Shown: one piece after another, positions 25,472-34,769 of the stretch
How positions within the stretch are numbered: the stretch's first letter is position 1
How the letters are laid out: every line of letters begins with the position of its first letter
Assembly (NCBI GenBank): GCA_023422775.1
Contig: JAFAGM010000063.1
Coordinates: 1-64,000 of the forward strand
Length of the DNA: 64,000 nt
DNA from: Pseudomonadota bacterium
GTDB lineage: Bacteria > Pseudomonadota > Alphaproteobacteria > Rhizobiales > Xanthobacteraceae
Direction: 5' to 3'
Notes under the pieces: model-generated
What the model saw: only the letters and a program-made list of their open reading frames with translations
The model's database searches: none
Told to the model about the DNA's origin: nothing
Position numbers and translations under genes: made by a program

Positions 25472-26395
25472 ATGACCAAAACACCGGGCGCCGGCGCCAC
25501 TGACAGGACGCGCGAGGCGCTGGGCCTGTTCGGCTTCCTGCTGGTCGCCACCGCGCAGGTTTCCAACATGATCCTCGCCCGCGGTGTTGCGGGCAGCGTT
25601 CCGCCGTTTTCGATAGCGTTCTTTCGCTGGAGCATCGTGGCGCTCGGCCTGCTGCCGCTCGTCGTCATGGCGTTGCGGGAAAAGCCCGGCGTGCTGCGCG
25701 GGCAGGGTATCGGCATCGTGACGGCCGGCTTCCTCGGCATGTTCGTCTGCGGCGGGCCGGTCTATGTCGCGGGCGTCACGACATCCGCCATCAATCTTTC
25801 GCTGATCATGGCGCTCTCGCCGCTCGTGGTGCTGCTGCTTTCGTTCATATCGGGTCAGGAGGCCGTTCATCGAACCCAGATCGTCGGCATGCTGGTCTCG
25901 CTGGCGGGTGCGGCGCTGATCATCATGAAGGGGCGGGCCACCATTGGAGGCGGTGTGGCGACGGGCGACCTGCTGGTACTGATGGCGATGCTGGCCTGGG
26001 CGGGCTACACGCTGATGCAGAATCGCGTTGGCAGCGGGATAAGTTTTCTCGCCCGCATCGGCTTGTTCGCTGCGGCGGGGGCGCTGTTCTCGCTGCCCTT
26101 CGCCATTCATGAAATGTGGTCCGCGCCTGCCGCCGCCTTCAGCGGTCGTGCGGCGCAGGTGTATCTGTTCGCAGGCTTGGTCCCGGGCCTGTTTGCCTAT
26201 TCGGCCTACGCTTATCTCGGCGGCAAGTTCGGTGCGGTGTCGACCTCGCTGAGCCTCTATCTCGGGCCCATCGTCAGCGCGGTGCTGTCGATCCTCTTTC
26301 TCGGCGAGGCGCCGACTATAGTTCACTTGATCGGCGGCGCGCTGTCGCTCGGCGGCATGTGGCTGAGCCTGCAGGCCAAGAGTGGAGCGCGATAG
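25472..26395 (+). CDS. DMT superfamily (EamA) transporter
   Basis: The 307-residue protein has ten predicted membrane helices arranged as two EamA repeats, typical of the drug/metabolite transporter superfamily. It begins in the cytoplasm with MTKTPGAGATDRTREALGLF and contains AQVSNMILARG near the first helix. It is one of three such genes in the window (others at 30326 and 51590), each alone. The gene follows the dehydrogenase-like gene by 36 bases on the same strand, so it may be in the pca operon and move an aromatic or related compound; the evidence is position only. Confidence 0.85.
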   Translation: MTKTPGAGATDRTREALGLFGFLLVATAQVSNMILARGVAGSVPPFSIAFFRWSIVALGLLPLVVMALREKPGVLRGQGIGIVTAGFLGMFVCGGPVYVAGVTTSAINLSLIMALSPLVVLLLSFISGQEAVHRTQIVGMLVSLAGAALIIMKGRATIGGGVATGDLLVLMAMLAWAGYTLMQNRVGSGISFLARIGLFAAAGALFSLPFAIHEMWSAPAAAFSGRAAQVYLFAGLVPGLFAYSAYAYLGGKFGAVSTSLSLYLGPIVSAVLSILFLGEAPTIVHLIGGALSLGGMWLSLQAKSGAR

Positions 26396-26402
26396 CCTCG
26401 CT

Positions 26403-26435
26403 CGTCATGGCGGGGACAAGCCCCGGCCATGACGG
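26403..26435. repeat. short CCCGGCC-type palindrome
   Basis: CGTCATGGCGGGGACAAGCC followed by CCGGCCATGACGG forms a compact hairpin. It resembles one half of the GTCATGCCCGGGC family at 17893 and 51410. It lies between the convergent 3' ends of the DMT gene and the efflux gene. Confidence 0.7.
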
Positions 26436-26442
26436 GGAGGGA

Positions 26443-28002
26443 CTATTCCATCACCGCATGATCGGGCGCCGCCGATTGCGCGCGCAAGGCCGCCTTGGTC
26501 GAACCGATGAGGATCGCCAGCGGGATCGCGCAGGCGGTGAAGATCATCACCAGTTGATAGTCGTGCGAGAACGCGATGATCTGCGACTGCACTTTCACCA
26601 TCGCGTCCGCCAGTGCGCGGCCCTGGTCGGTGCCGAGATTGATGATGTCGCGCACGACCGGCATCTGCAGGGCGTGATTGAACGGATTGATGTGCTCCGA
26701 CATGACCGCGTAGGTGTAGCGCGACCCTTGCGTCAGTTGCGCGATGACGAGCGAGATCCCGATCGAGCTCGCGACGTTGCGCATCAGCGTCAGCATCGAG
26801 GTGCCGTCGGTGCGCAGATGAGCGGGGAGGGTCAGGAATGCAACCGTGGAAAGCGGCACGAACACCAGGCCGAAGCCAAAACCCTGGATCACGCTGACGA
26901 CCACGATCTCGGTCGCGCCGGTCTGGTCGGTCCACCGGGTCATGTAGTACAGCGATGCCGCGGTCAGGCCGAGGCCGGAGACGATCAGCGACCGCGCCTC
27001 GATATGGCGCATCATGCGGCCGACCAGCATCATCGCCACGAACGTGCCGCAGCCGCGGCTCGCCAGCAGCAGTCCGGCGGTGATGATGGGATAGCCGATC
27101 ACGTTCTGCAGGAACGGGGAAGACAGCGCCATGGTCGAGAACAGCACCAGTCCCATCACGGTCATGAACACGCAGCCGCCGACGAAATTCCTGTCCTTGA
27201 ACAGGGCGAACTGGATGAAGGGCCGGTCGGTCGTCAGCGAATGCGCCAGGAAATAATAGAAGCCGATCCCGGCGACGATGAATTCGGCGATGATCTCGTT
27301 GGATTCCAGCCAGCCGAGCTGCTCGCCGCGGTCGAGCGCAAGCTGCAGCGCGCCGATCGCGATCGCGAGCGCGGTGAAGCCGAACCAGTCGAAGCGCAGC
27401 TCGAGGTTCTGCTTCGTCTCGTCCATGAAGATGGCGAGGCCGAGCACGGTGAAAATGCCGAACGGCAGATTGACGAAGAACACCCAGTGCCAGGAGTATG
27501 TTTCGGTGAGCCAGGCGCCCAGCGACGGGCCCATGATCGGCCCCATCATCACGCCCATGCCCCAGATCGCCATCGCCTTGGCGCGCTCCTGCAACGAATA
27601 GGAATCCAGCATCACGGCTTGCGACAGCGGCACCAGCGCGGCGCCGAACACGCCTTGCAGCAGGCGGAACACCACCATCTGGGTGATGTCCTGCGCCAGC
27701 CCGCAGAGCACCGAGGCGATGGTGAAACCGGCGGAACAGACGATGAAGATGCGCTTGCGGCCGAAGCGGTTGGCGATCCAGCCGACCGGCGCGGTCATGA
27801 TCGCGGCGGCGACGATGTAGGACGTCAGCACCCAGTTGATCTGGTCCTGCGAGGCCGACAGCGAGCCCTGCATGTAGGGCAGCGCGACGTTGGCGATGGT
27901 GGTGTCCAGCGCCTGCATGATCGTCGCCGTCATGGCGCAGATCGTCACCATGTTCCGGCGCAGGCCGGGAACGGATGCCGATGGCTGGCCCGGCGCGGTC
28001 AT
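26443..28002 (-). CDS. DHA2 family multidrug efflux transporter (EmrB type)
   Basis: The 519-residue protein is a 14-helix major facilitator of the EmrB/QacA class. The sequence LDTTIANVALPYMQGSLSAS is the motif D1 that marks 14-helix exporters (TTIxNVALP), and GWIANRFGRKRIFIV is motif A. It would pump hydrophobic drugs out, with the HlyD-like protein encoded just upstream bridging the periplasm. It ends the operon marR-hlyD-emrB. The start at 28002 is four bases after the upstream gene's stop. Substrate is unknown. Confidence 0.92.
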   Translation of the reverse strand: MTAPGQPSASVPGLRRNMVTICAMTATIMQALDTTIANVALPYMQGSLSASQDQINWVLTSYIVAAAIMTAPVGWIANRFGRKRIFIVCSAGFTIASVLCGLAQDITQMVVFRLLQGVFGAALVPLSQAVMLDSYSLQERAKAMAIWGMGVMMGPIMGPSLGAWLTETYSWHWVFFVNLPFGIFTVLGLAIFMDETKQNLELRFDWFGFTALAIAIGALQLALDRGEQLGWLESNEIIAEFIVAGIGFYYFLAHSLTTDRPFIQFALFKDRNFVGGCVFMTVMGLVLFSTMALSSPFLQNVIGYPIITAGLLLASRGCGTFVAMMLVGRMMRHIEARSLIVSGLGLTAASLYYMTRWTDQTGATEIVVVSVIQGFGFGLVFVPLSTVAFLTLPAHLRTDGTSMLTLMRNVASSIGISLVIAQLTQGSRYTYAVMSEHINPFNHALQMPVVRDIINLGTDQGRALADAMVKVQSQIIAFSHDYQLVMIFTACAIPLAILIGSTKAALRAQSAAPDHAVME

Positions 28003-28006
28003 GGCG

Positions 28007-29170
28007 CTAGTCGTGGTCCTGGTTCGCCGCCGCCGGCGACAGGCCGAGCAGGGCCGAGAGCGAGCGGCTGTGCTTGGTGTCGATCGTGGCGTAGACGCTC
28101 ATGCCGGCCTTCAGCTTGCGGACGTACTTGTCGTTCTTGTCGAAATAGATCCGCACCGGCACGCGCTGCACCACCTTGACGAAATTGCCCGACGCGTTCT
28201 GCGGCGGCAGGATCGCAAACTGCGCGCCGGTGCCGGGCGACAGCGAACCGACCGTGCCCTTGAACGGGTGATTGGGGAAGGCGTCGACCTCGAGCGTGAC
28301 GGACTGGCCGACCGCGACATAGGTGAAATCGGATTCCTTCGGATTGGCGTCGACCCAGGGGTTCGAGGTGTCGATGATGCTGAACACCGGCGTGCCCGCC
28401 GTTACGAAGCGGCCGAGCTGGATCTGCTCGACCTGCGTCGCGATGCCGGCCATCGGCGCGCGCATCGTGGTGTGGTCGAGGTTGCGTTGCGCCTGGTCGA
28501 GCGCCGCCTTGGCCTGGGCGTAGGGCGGAAATTCCTCGATCGGCAAATCGGGATCGCCGAGCAGTTGCGCCTTGGCGGTCGCGATTTTCTGCTGCAGCAA
28601 CTGGTACTGGGCGCTGGCCGTCACCAGCGCCGTCGACGCATTGTCGAGATCGAGCTGCGAACCGAAATTGTTCTTCACCAGCGACGACTTGCGTTCGACG
28701 TCTCGCCGCTTCAGGTCCATGCCCTGCTGCGACAGCTCGCTCATCCGACCATAGATTTTAAGGTCGGCCACCAGATTGTCATAGGTGACCTTTGCCTGCG
28801 CGAGGTTGGCCTTGGCCTGTGCGAGGGCGAGGCGGAACGGCACCGGATCGAACTCAAACAGCACGTCGCCGGGATTGACCTGCTGGCCTTCCTTCACCAC
28901 GACCTTCTCGATCTTGCCTGAGATGTCAGGCGTGATCAGCACCTTCTGGGCACCGACATAGGCGTCGTCGGTGGTCACGTAGCGGCCGCCGTTGAGGTAG
29001 AACGTCACGCCGGCGACCGCTGCGACCAGCGGCAACGCCACCAGCAGCAGAAAGCGGCGGTAGCGCCGCATGCCGGCCATCAGCCGGCGGCGCGGTTCGG
29101 CGGCGGCTTTCGGCGGGGATGCGGGATTGCCCTTCTGCTCGGGCGGAAATTTGAGCACGGGGTCAGCCAT
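28007..29170 (-). CDS. HlyD family efflux adaptor (EmrA type)
   Basis: The 387-residue membrane fusion protein has an N-terminal cytoplasmic tail, one membrane segment near residues 38-60 (RFLLLVALPLVAAVAGVTFYL), a barrel-sandwich lipoyl half (YVGAQKVLITPDISGKIEKV), a long helical hairpin with many Gln and Ala, and the beta-barrel region. It pairs with the DHA2 exporter encoded downstream, forming an EmrAB-type pump with a TolC-like outer channel from elsewhere. Its ATG overlaps the end of the marR gene by eight bases, so regulator and pump are one transcript. Confidence 0.92.
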   Translation of the reverse strand: MADPVLKFPPEQKGNPASPPKAAAEPRRRLMAGMRRYRRFLLLVALPLVAAVAGVTFYLNGGRYVTTDDAYVGAQKVLITPDISGKIEKVVVKEGQQVNPGDVLFEFDPVPFRLALAQAKANLAQAKVTYDNLVADLKIYGRMSELSQQGMDLKRRDVERKSSLVKNNFGSQLDLDNASTALVTASAQYQLLQQKIATAKAQLLGDPDLPIEEFPPYAQAKAALDQAQRNLDHTTMRAPMAGIATQVEQIQLGRFVTAGTPVFSIIDTSNPWVDANPKESDFTYVAVGQSVTLEVDAFPNHPFKGTVGSLSPGTGAQFAILPPQNASGNFVKVVQRVPVRIYFDKNDKYVRKLKAGMSVYATIDTKHSRSLSALLGLSPAAANQDHD

Positions 29171-29642
29171 AGCGCTGCTCCTTTGGCGGAGGTTCGTTCG
29201 CCGGGTTCTGGACCGCGTTGCGAACGTTTTCCTTGATCAGGTCGAGTTGGGCGAGCAGGCGGTGGGCGTCAGCGGGGCTGATGCCGTTCAGCGCGGTCGC
29301 GGTGAGTTCGGAGCGCAAGCCGGAAAGCTTGCCGAGCAGCGGGCGTGCGGCCTTGCGGAGATAGAGGCGGTTGACCCTGCGGTCGTTCTCATCGCCGCGG
29401 CGCTCGATCCAGCCATTGTCGCAGAGCTTGTCGATCAGCCGCGTCAGCGTGATCGGCTGCATGTCCATCATCTCGGCGAGTTCGGACTGCTTCAGCCCCT
29501 CGGCGCGCTCGACCTTGGCCAGGACCGCCCATTGCGCTCGGGTGATGCCATAGCGCGCCGCCTGCTTGTCGGCGTAGGCGCGCACCATCCGCTGCACCTC
29601 GGCGAGCGTAAACAGGAAGTTCATGTCCACCGAACCACGCAT
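29163..29642 (-). CDS. MarR family regulator of the efflux operon
   Basis: This 159-residue protein has the winged-helix MarR domain: LKQSELAEMMDMQPITLTRLI (helix-turn-helix) and DNGWIERRGDENDRRVNRLY (wing with the DxRxxR motif). It is the first gene of the operon with the HlyD adaptor and EmrB-type exporter, and likely represses it until a drug or phenolic ligand binds. I chose the ATG at 29642 (MRGSVDMNF). A longer frame upstream runs through the palindrome at 29679-29692 and is unlikely to be translated. The repeated GGAGGCC upstream may hold the ribosome site. Confidence 0.9.
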   Translation of the reverse strand: MRGSVDMNFLFTLAEVQRMVRAYADKQAARYGITRAQWAVLAKVERAEGLKQSELAEMMDMQPITLTRLIDKLCDNGWIERRGDENDRRVNRLYLRKAARPLLGKLSGLRSELTATALNGISPADAHRLLAQLDLIKENVRNAVQNPANEPPPKEQRYG

Positions 29643-29678
29643 TGTCCCGGCCTCCGGCCTCCATAAGCTTGTCATATA

Positions 29679-29692
29679 ATAAGCTAGCTTAT
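29679..29692. promoter_or_regulatory. MarR-type operator upstream of efflux operon
   Basis: ATAAGCTAGCTTAT is a perfect 14-bp palindrome 36 bases before the marR start. A second half-like ATAAGCTT lies at 29663-29670. It is a plausible site for autorepression by the adjacent MarR protein; zur starts on the other side and might be affected as well. Confidence 0.6.
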
Positions 29693-29803
29693 GAATTCCG
29701 CATCGGCCGTTAACAATGACGTGACCTGCCGATAGAACATGGCTGGAACCCGTTGCGCGCGGGGCTTTGGGTTTGGTTGCCAAAATGCTACCAACGGCCC
29801 GCG

Positions 29804-30289
29804 ATGACCCTGACAAAGCCGACCTTTCCAGCTCCCGACCACGATCACGGCCGCTGCACCGCGGAAGCGATCGCGCATGCGGAGGCGGTTTGCGCGCGCC
29901 GGGCTCAGAAATTCACCCCGATCCGGCGTCAGGTGCTGCAGGCGCTGCTCTCGAGCCACCGCCCGCTCGGCGCCTACGAGGTGATCGACGAACTCGCTAA
30001 GTCGATGCCGCGGCCGGCGCCGATCACGGTCTACCGCGCGCTCGACTTCCTGATGGAGAACGGCCTCGTCCACCGCATCGAGAGCCGCAACGCCTTCCTC
30101 GCCTGCGCCCATGACCATGACGAGACCTCGATGGTGGCGTTTTTGATCTGCGACCACTGCGGTTCGGTCGGCGAAATTCCCGCGGCTCCCGTGGCGCAAA
30201 GCCTCAACGCGGCGGCGCGGGCGTCCGGCTTCGCGCCAAAGCTTTCCGTGGTCGAGATCGCCGGCACCTGCGCGCACTGCCAGAAATAA
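29804..30289 (+). CDS. zur: Fur family regulator, Zur-like
   Basis: The 161-residue protein is a Fur-family metal regulator. The DNA-binding helix is in KFTPIRRQVLQALLSSHRPLG and ITVYRALDFLMENGLVHRI. Metal ligands are FLICDHCG (Cys116, Cys119) and CAHCQK (Cys156, Cys159), forming the structural zinc site; AHDHDE carries further histidines. The early FTPIRRQVL and GAYEVIDEL match alphaproteobacterial Zur, the repressor of zinc uptake, more than Fur or Irr. The ATG at 29804 fits; an upstream in-frame start would add 17 unlikely residues. No zinc transporter gene (znuABC) is adjacent, although the gene is close to other regulators. Confidence 0.8.
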   Translation: MTLTKPTFPAPDHDHGRCTAEAIAHAEAVCARRAQKFTPIRRQVLQALLSSHRPLGAYEVIDELAKSMPRPAPITVYRALDFLMENGLVHRIESRNAFLACAHDHDETSMVAFLICDHCGSVGEIPAAPVAQSLNAAARASGFAPKLSVVEIAGTCAHCQK

Positions 30290-30325
30290 TAACAACGCGG
30301 CGTTCAAGCCGCGCCACGAGGAACG

Positions 30326-31264
30326 ATGCCCGCCGAAAAGATATCTCCGTCCCACGGGCGAGCGCTCACCCCGGGCGCCATTGCCCTGGTGCTGATGCTG
30401 TGCCTGAGTTGGGGGTTCAACCAGATCGCGGTCAAGCTCGCGCTGCCCGACGTGCCGCCGATGCTGCAGGCGCTGATCCGCTCCGCGGGCGCCCTGCCGG
30501 TCATGCTCATCGCCGGCTGGCTGCGCGGCGTGAAGTTCTTCGAGCGTGACGGCTCACTGTGGCCCGGCCTGTTCGCAGGCACGCTGTTCGGCATCGAGTT
30601 CGTGCTGATCTTCTCCGGGCTGGTGTTCACGACGGCCTCGCGGGCAGCGGTGTTTCTCTACACCGCGCCGTTTTTCGTCGCGCTCGGCTCCTATCAGTTT
30701 CTCGGGGAGCGCCTCAGCCTGCTGCAGTGGAGCGGGCTGGGCTTGAGCTTCGCAGGTGTCGCGCTCGCGATCGGCGTGCCGCAGCCGAACGTCGATGCCA
30801 CGGTGCTGCTGGGTGACCTGCTGGTTGTTGCCGGCGGCGCGCTGTGGGGTGCGACCACGCTGATCGCCAAGGGCACGAAGCTGCGCAACGCTGCGCCGGA
30901 AAAGGCGCTCAGCTATCAGGTCGCGGTATCGATCCCGATCCTCGGCTGCGCGTCGCTACTGTTCGGCGAGAAGATCACCCACATGCCGAGCGCGCTGTCG
31001 ATCTCGCTGCTGGCCTATCAGGCGTTCTGGGTGGTGGGGTGCACCTTCGTGATCTGGTTTGCGCTGATCAAGGCGTATTCGGCGAGCAAGCTGTCGTCTT
31101 TTACCTTCGTCACGCCGCTGTTCGGCGTCGTCGCGGCGTATTTCATCATGCACGATACGCTGACCATCGCCTTCGCCGCCGCCGCGGTGCTCGTCATCGC
31201 CGGGCTCTATCTCGTCAACAAGCCGGATCCGAAGGTGATGCCCGATCCGAACGTGCCGGCGTAG
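30326..31264 (+). CDS. DMT superfamily (EamA) transporter
   Basis: This 312-residue protein has ten helices in two EamA repeats, with GAIALVLMLCLSWGFNQIAVK at the first helix and YTAPFFVALGSYQFLGERLS, a hallmark of the family, near the middle. It lies 36 bases after zur, on the same strand, so it may be co-transcribed with the regulator; nothing in it suggests a metal substrate. The C-terminus (KVMPDPNVPA) is variable. Function is unknown beyond small-molecule transport, probably export. Confidence 0.85.
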   Translation: MPAEKISPSHGRALTPGAIALVLMLCLSWGFNQIAVKLALPDVPPMLQALIRSAGALPVMLIAGWLRGVKFFERDGSLWPGLFAGTLFGIEFVLIFSGLVFTTASRAAVFLYTAPFFVALGSYQFLGERLSLLQWSGLGLSFAGVALAIGVPQPNVDATVLLGDLLVVAGGALWGATTLIAKGTKLRNAAPEKALSYQVAVSIPILGCASLLFGEKITHMPSALSISLLAYQAFWVVGCTFVIWFALIKAYSASKLSSFTFVTPLFGVVAAYFIMHDTLTIAFAAAAVLVIAGLYLVNKPDPKVMPDPNVPA

Positions 31265-31271
31265 GTCTTTC

Positions 31272-31357
31272 CGTCATTGCGAGGAGCGCCAGCGACGAAG
31301 CAATCCATGCTTCAACGCGGTGGATAGATGGATTGCTTCGCTGCGCTCGCAATGACG
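31272..31357. repeat. CATTGCGAGGAGC palindromic repeat, copy 3 of 3
   Basis: Third copy of the family at 11536 and 18793, with the arms GTCATTGCGAGGAGCGCC and GCTGCGCTCGCAATGAC. It lies between the 3' ends of the DMT gene and the sulfurtransferase gene, again a convergent pair. Confidence 0.92.
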
Positions 31358-31370
31358 CCGAGAGATCGTT

Positions 31371-32246
31371 CTAACCCGTCTCGATCGGCAGCGACGTATC
31401 CTTGGCCCATTCCCCCATCGAGCCGTCGTAGAGGGTGAGGTTATCGTAGCCGAGCCGGCGCAGCAGGAACAGGTCGACGGTGGCTGATATGCCGCCGCCG
31501 CAATAGGCGACCACGCGCTTGTCCTTCGTGATGCCCTGCGCCTTGAACCTGGCTTCGGCCTCGGCCAGCGGAATGAATGCCTTGGTCTGCGGATCGAGCA
31601 GGGTCGCCGCCGATACGTTGCAACTGCCGGGCACGCGGCCGGGGCGGCCGTAGCGGCTGGGCTCGAGGCCCTTGTGGAACTGCGGGCCGAGCGCGTTGAC
31701 GACGACGGTGCCGTGCTCGGTGGTGGCCGCAAGCGTCTGGTGCTTGTCGACGAAGAATCCGCTCTTCGGTTTCGCCCTGAATGTTGCCGGCGGATATCCC
31801 CTGGCAGGTCCGGTTTCGATCGGGCGTCCCTCGAGCTTCCATTTGTCGAGCCCGCCGTCGAGTACCGCGGCGTTCTCGAAGCCGAGCGATTGCAGCATCC
31901 ACCAGAACCGCGTCGCCCACATCGGCGTGCCGATGCTGTACAGCACCACCCGGCTGCCGTTGGACACGCCGTGAGAGCCGAAGGCGCGTTCGAGATGCGC
32001 GGCATCCGGCATCATGAAGCGAAGGCCGGTATCGGGGTCGGAGAACTCGCTTTGCAGGTCGAGGAAGTCCGCGCCCGGAATATGCCCGGCCTCGAAGGTG
32101 TGGCGTCCGGGAACCGTGAGATAGGGCTGGCTGCTGCCTTCGGGGGCGGGTTCGAGATAGGTGGTACAATCGAACAGGCGCAGATCCGCCTGATCCAGGA
32201 TGTCAGCGAGTTCCGCCGTGGAGATAAGTTCGTTCCGCCCCGACAT
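31371..32246 (-). CDS. sulfurtransferase (thiosulfate / 3-mercaptopyruvate type)
   Basis: The 291-residue protein has two rhodanese domains; the second has the active Cys249 in VVAYCGGGISATVDLF, while the first has Gly-Thr-Pro where the cysteine should be (YSIGTPMW) and is inactive, as usual. The loop CGGGIS is closer to 3-mercaptopyruvate sulfurtransferase (CGxGxT/S) than to thiosulfate sulfurtransferase (CRxGxT/R). The enzyme transfers sulfane sulfur to thiols or cyanide. It is preceded by no operon partner and converges with the DMT gene. Confidence 0.88.
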   Translation of the reverse strand: MSGRNELISTAELADILDQADLRLFDCTTYLEPAPEGSSQPYLTVPGRHTFEAGHIPGADFLDLQSEFSDPDTGLRFMMPDAAHLERAFGSHGVSNGSRVVLYSIGTPMWATRFWWMLQSLGFENAAVLDGGLDKWKLEGRPIETGPARGYPPATFRAKPKSGFFVDKHQTLAATTEHGTVVVNALGPQFHKGLEPSRYGRPGRVPGSCNVSAATLLDPQTKAFIPLAEAEARFKAQGITKDKRVVAYCGGGISATVDLFLLRRLGYDNLTLYDGSMGEWAKDTSLPIETG

Positions 32247-32511
32247 GGTTGCCTCCCGTTATTTTGGGGTGATGCTAGGGCCCTGACCGGGCTATGAAAA
32301 GGCGGCGGATGGGAATGCCCGCCCTTTCAATTCCGCGATTCCTGTCCAATATAGCGGGTAAGGGAAGATCGGGCTTTTGGCCTTGCCTTCGGTCGTCGTG
32401 GCCGATGTAAGCCATTGAGCAAGCAAACGAAATTTCATTGTGTGACGAGGCGCACTGCGCTTTTGCCGCCCCCTTGGTGAATGTCATCAAAACCTGATAT
32501 TCGAGACCCCC

Positions 32512-33804
<1,293 letters not shown>

Positions 33805-33934
33805 GCGGATCCAGTTTCCGTACCGCACCGGGCCTTTGGGCGATCTCGTCCCTCACGAGCAGGGGCGAGCTTTTCCGGCGTTAGCTCCGGGACCGCGCAC
33901 ATCGAAGCGAGTTTCATGCAGGGAAGCGAGCTGC

Positions 33935-34663
33935 GTGGCGCAGAATATCTACGACAATCCTGAATTCTTTGCCGGATACAGCCAATTGCGCCGTTCCGTT
34001 CACGGATTGAACGGCGCGGCTGAATGGCCTGCCGTACGGATGCTGCTTCCTGACCTTCGTGGCAAGCGCGTTGTCGATCTCGGATGCGGCTTCGGCTGGT
34101 TTGCAAGGTGGGCCCGAGAACAGGGCGCCGCCCATGTGTCCGGCTTCGATCTATCCGAAAACATGATCGCCAGGGCGAAGGCCGACACCGCCGATTCCGA
34201 AGTGACCTACACCATCGCCGATCTCGAGCATCTTGAACTGCCTGCAGAATCTTTCGACTTCGCCTTCAGTTCACTGGTCCTTCACTACATCGTCGATCTC
34301 GACAGGTTGCTTAGATCGGTGCACCGCGCGCTCGTACCCGGCTCGTACTTCACCTTTACCATCGAGCATCCGATCTACATGGCTCCGGCCAGCCCCGGCT
34401 GGCTCAATCAAGAGGGGCGCAAGATGTGGCCGATAGACGGCTATGCCAGCGAGGGTCCGCGGATCACAAACTGGCTGGCCGAGGGCGTCGTCAAACAGCA
34501 CCGAACTCTTGGAACGACGCTCAATGGTCTGATTCAATCAGGCTTCGCGATCAGGCACGTGCAGGAGTGGAGCCCGACCGCCGAGGAGGTCGCCGCAAAC
34601 CCTGATCTGGCCGAAGAGCTGGAGCGCCCGATGATGGTGTTGATTTCCGCCAAACGCAGCTAG
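33935..34663 (+). CDS. SAM-dependent methyltransferase, class I
   Basis: The 242-residue protein has the class I methyltransferase fold: the glycine motif VVDLGCGFGWFARWAREQGA, an acidic residue after FDLSENMI, and SFDFAFSSLVLHYIVDL. The later LERPMMVLISAKR strand ends the fold. The start is taken as the GTG at 33935, which has a GGGAAG ribosome site and is followed immediately by QNIYDNPEFFAGYSQLRRS, the family's usual opening; an upstream frame of 33 residues looks like noise. Its nearest relatives are a group of small-molecule methyltransferases. The substrate cannot be read from sequence. No operon partner. Confidence 0.85.
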   Translation: MAQNIYDNPEFFAGYSQLRRSVHGLNGAAEWPAVRMLLPDLRGKRVVDLGCGFGWFARWAREQGAAHVSGFDLSENMIARAKADTADSEVTYTIADLEHLELPAESFDFAFSSLVLHYIVDLDRLLRSVHRALVPGSYFTFTIEHPIYMAPASPGWLNQEGRKMWPIDGYASEGPRITNWLAEGVVKQHRTLGTTLNGLIQSGFAIRHVQEWSPTAEEVAANPDLAEELERPMMVLISAKRS

Positions 34664-34769
34664 CTGAATGGCGCGGGTCAGTCGATCCGATGCCGGCCCC
34701 GGACACGCGTTGACGCCCCGCTCCGCCTGCGCCAAGCTTGGTCAAAAGCAATAACCTTGGAGGAAATCC

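Noticed and set aside
26116..28179. A 687-codon open frame running across the DMT gene end and antisense to the EmrB gene
   Set aside because: It overlaps two well-supported genes on other frames, and its composition is rich in Arg, His and Gln, as expected from antisense of a GC-rich gene.
33836..33934. An upstream extension of the methyltransferase starting at 33836
   Set aside because: The extra 33 residues have no family resemblance, and a GTG with a good ribosome site sits at the start of the conserved part.
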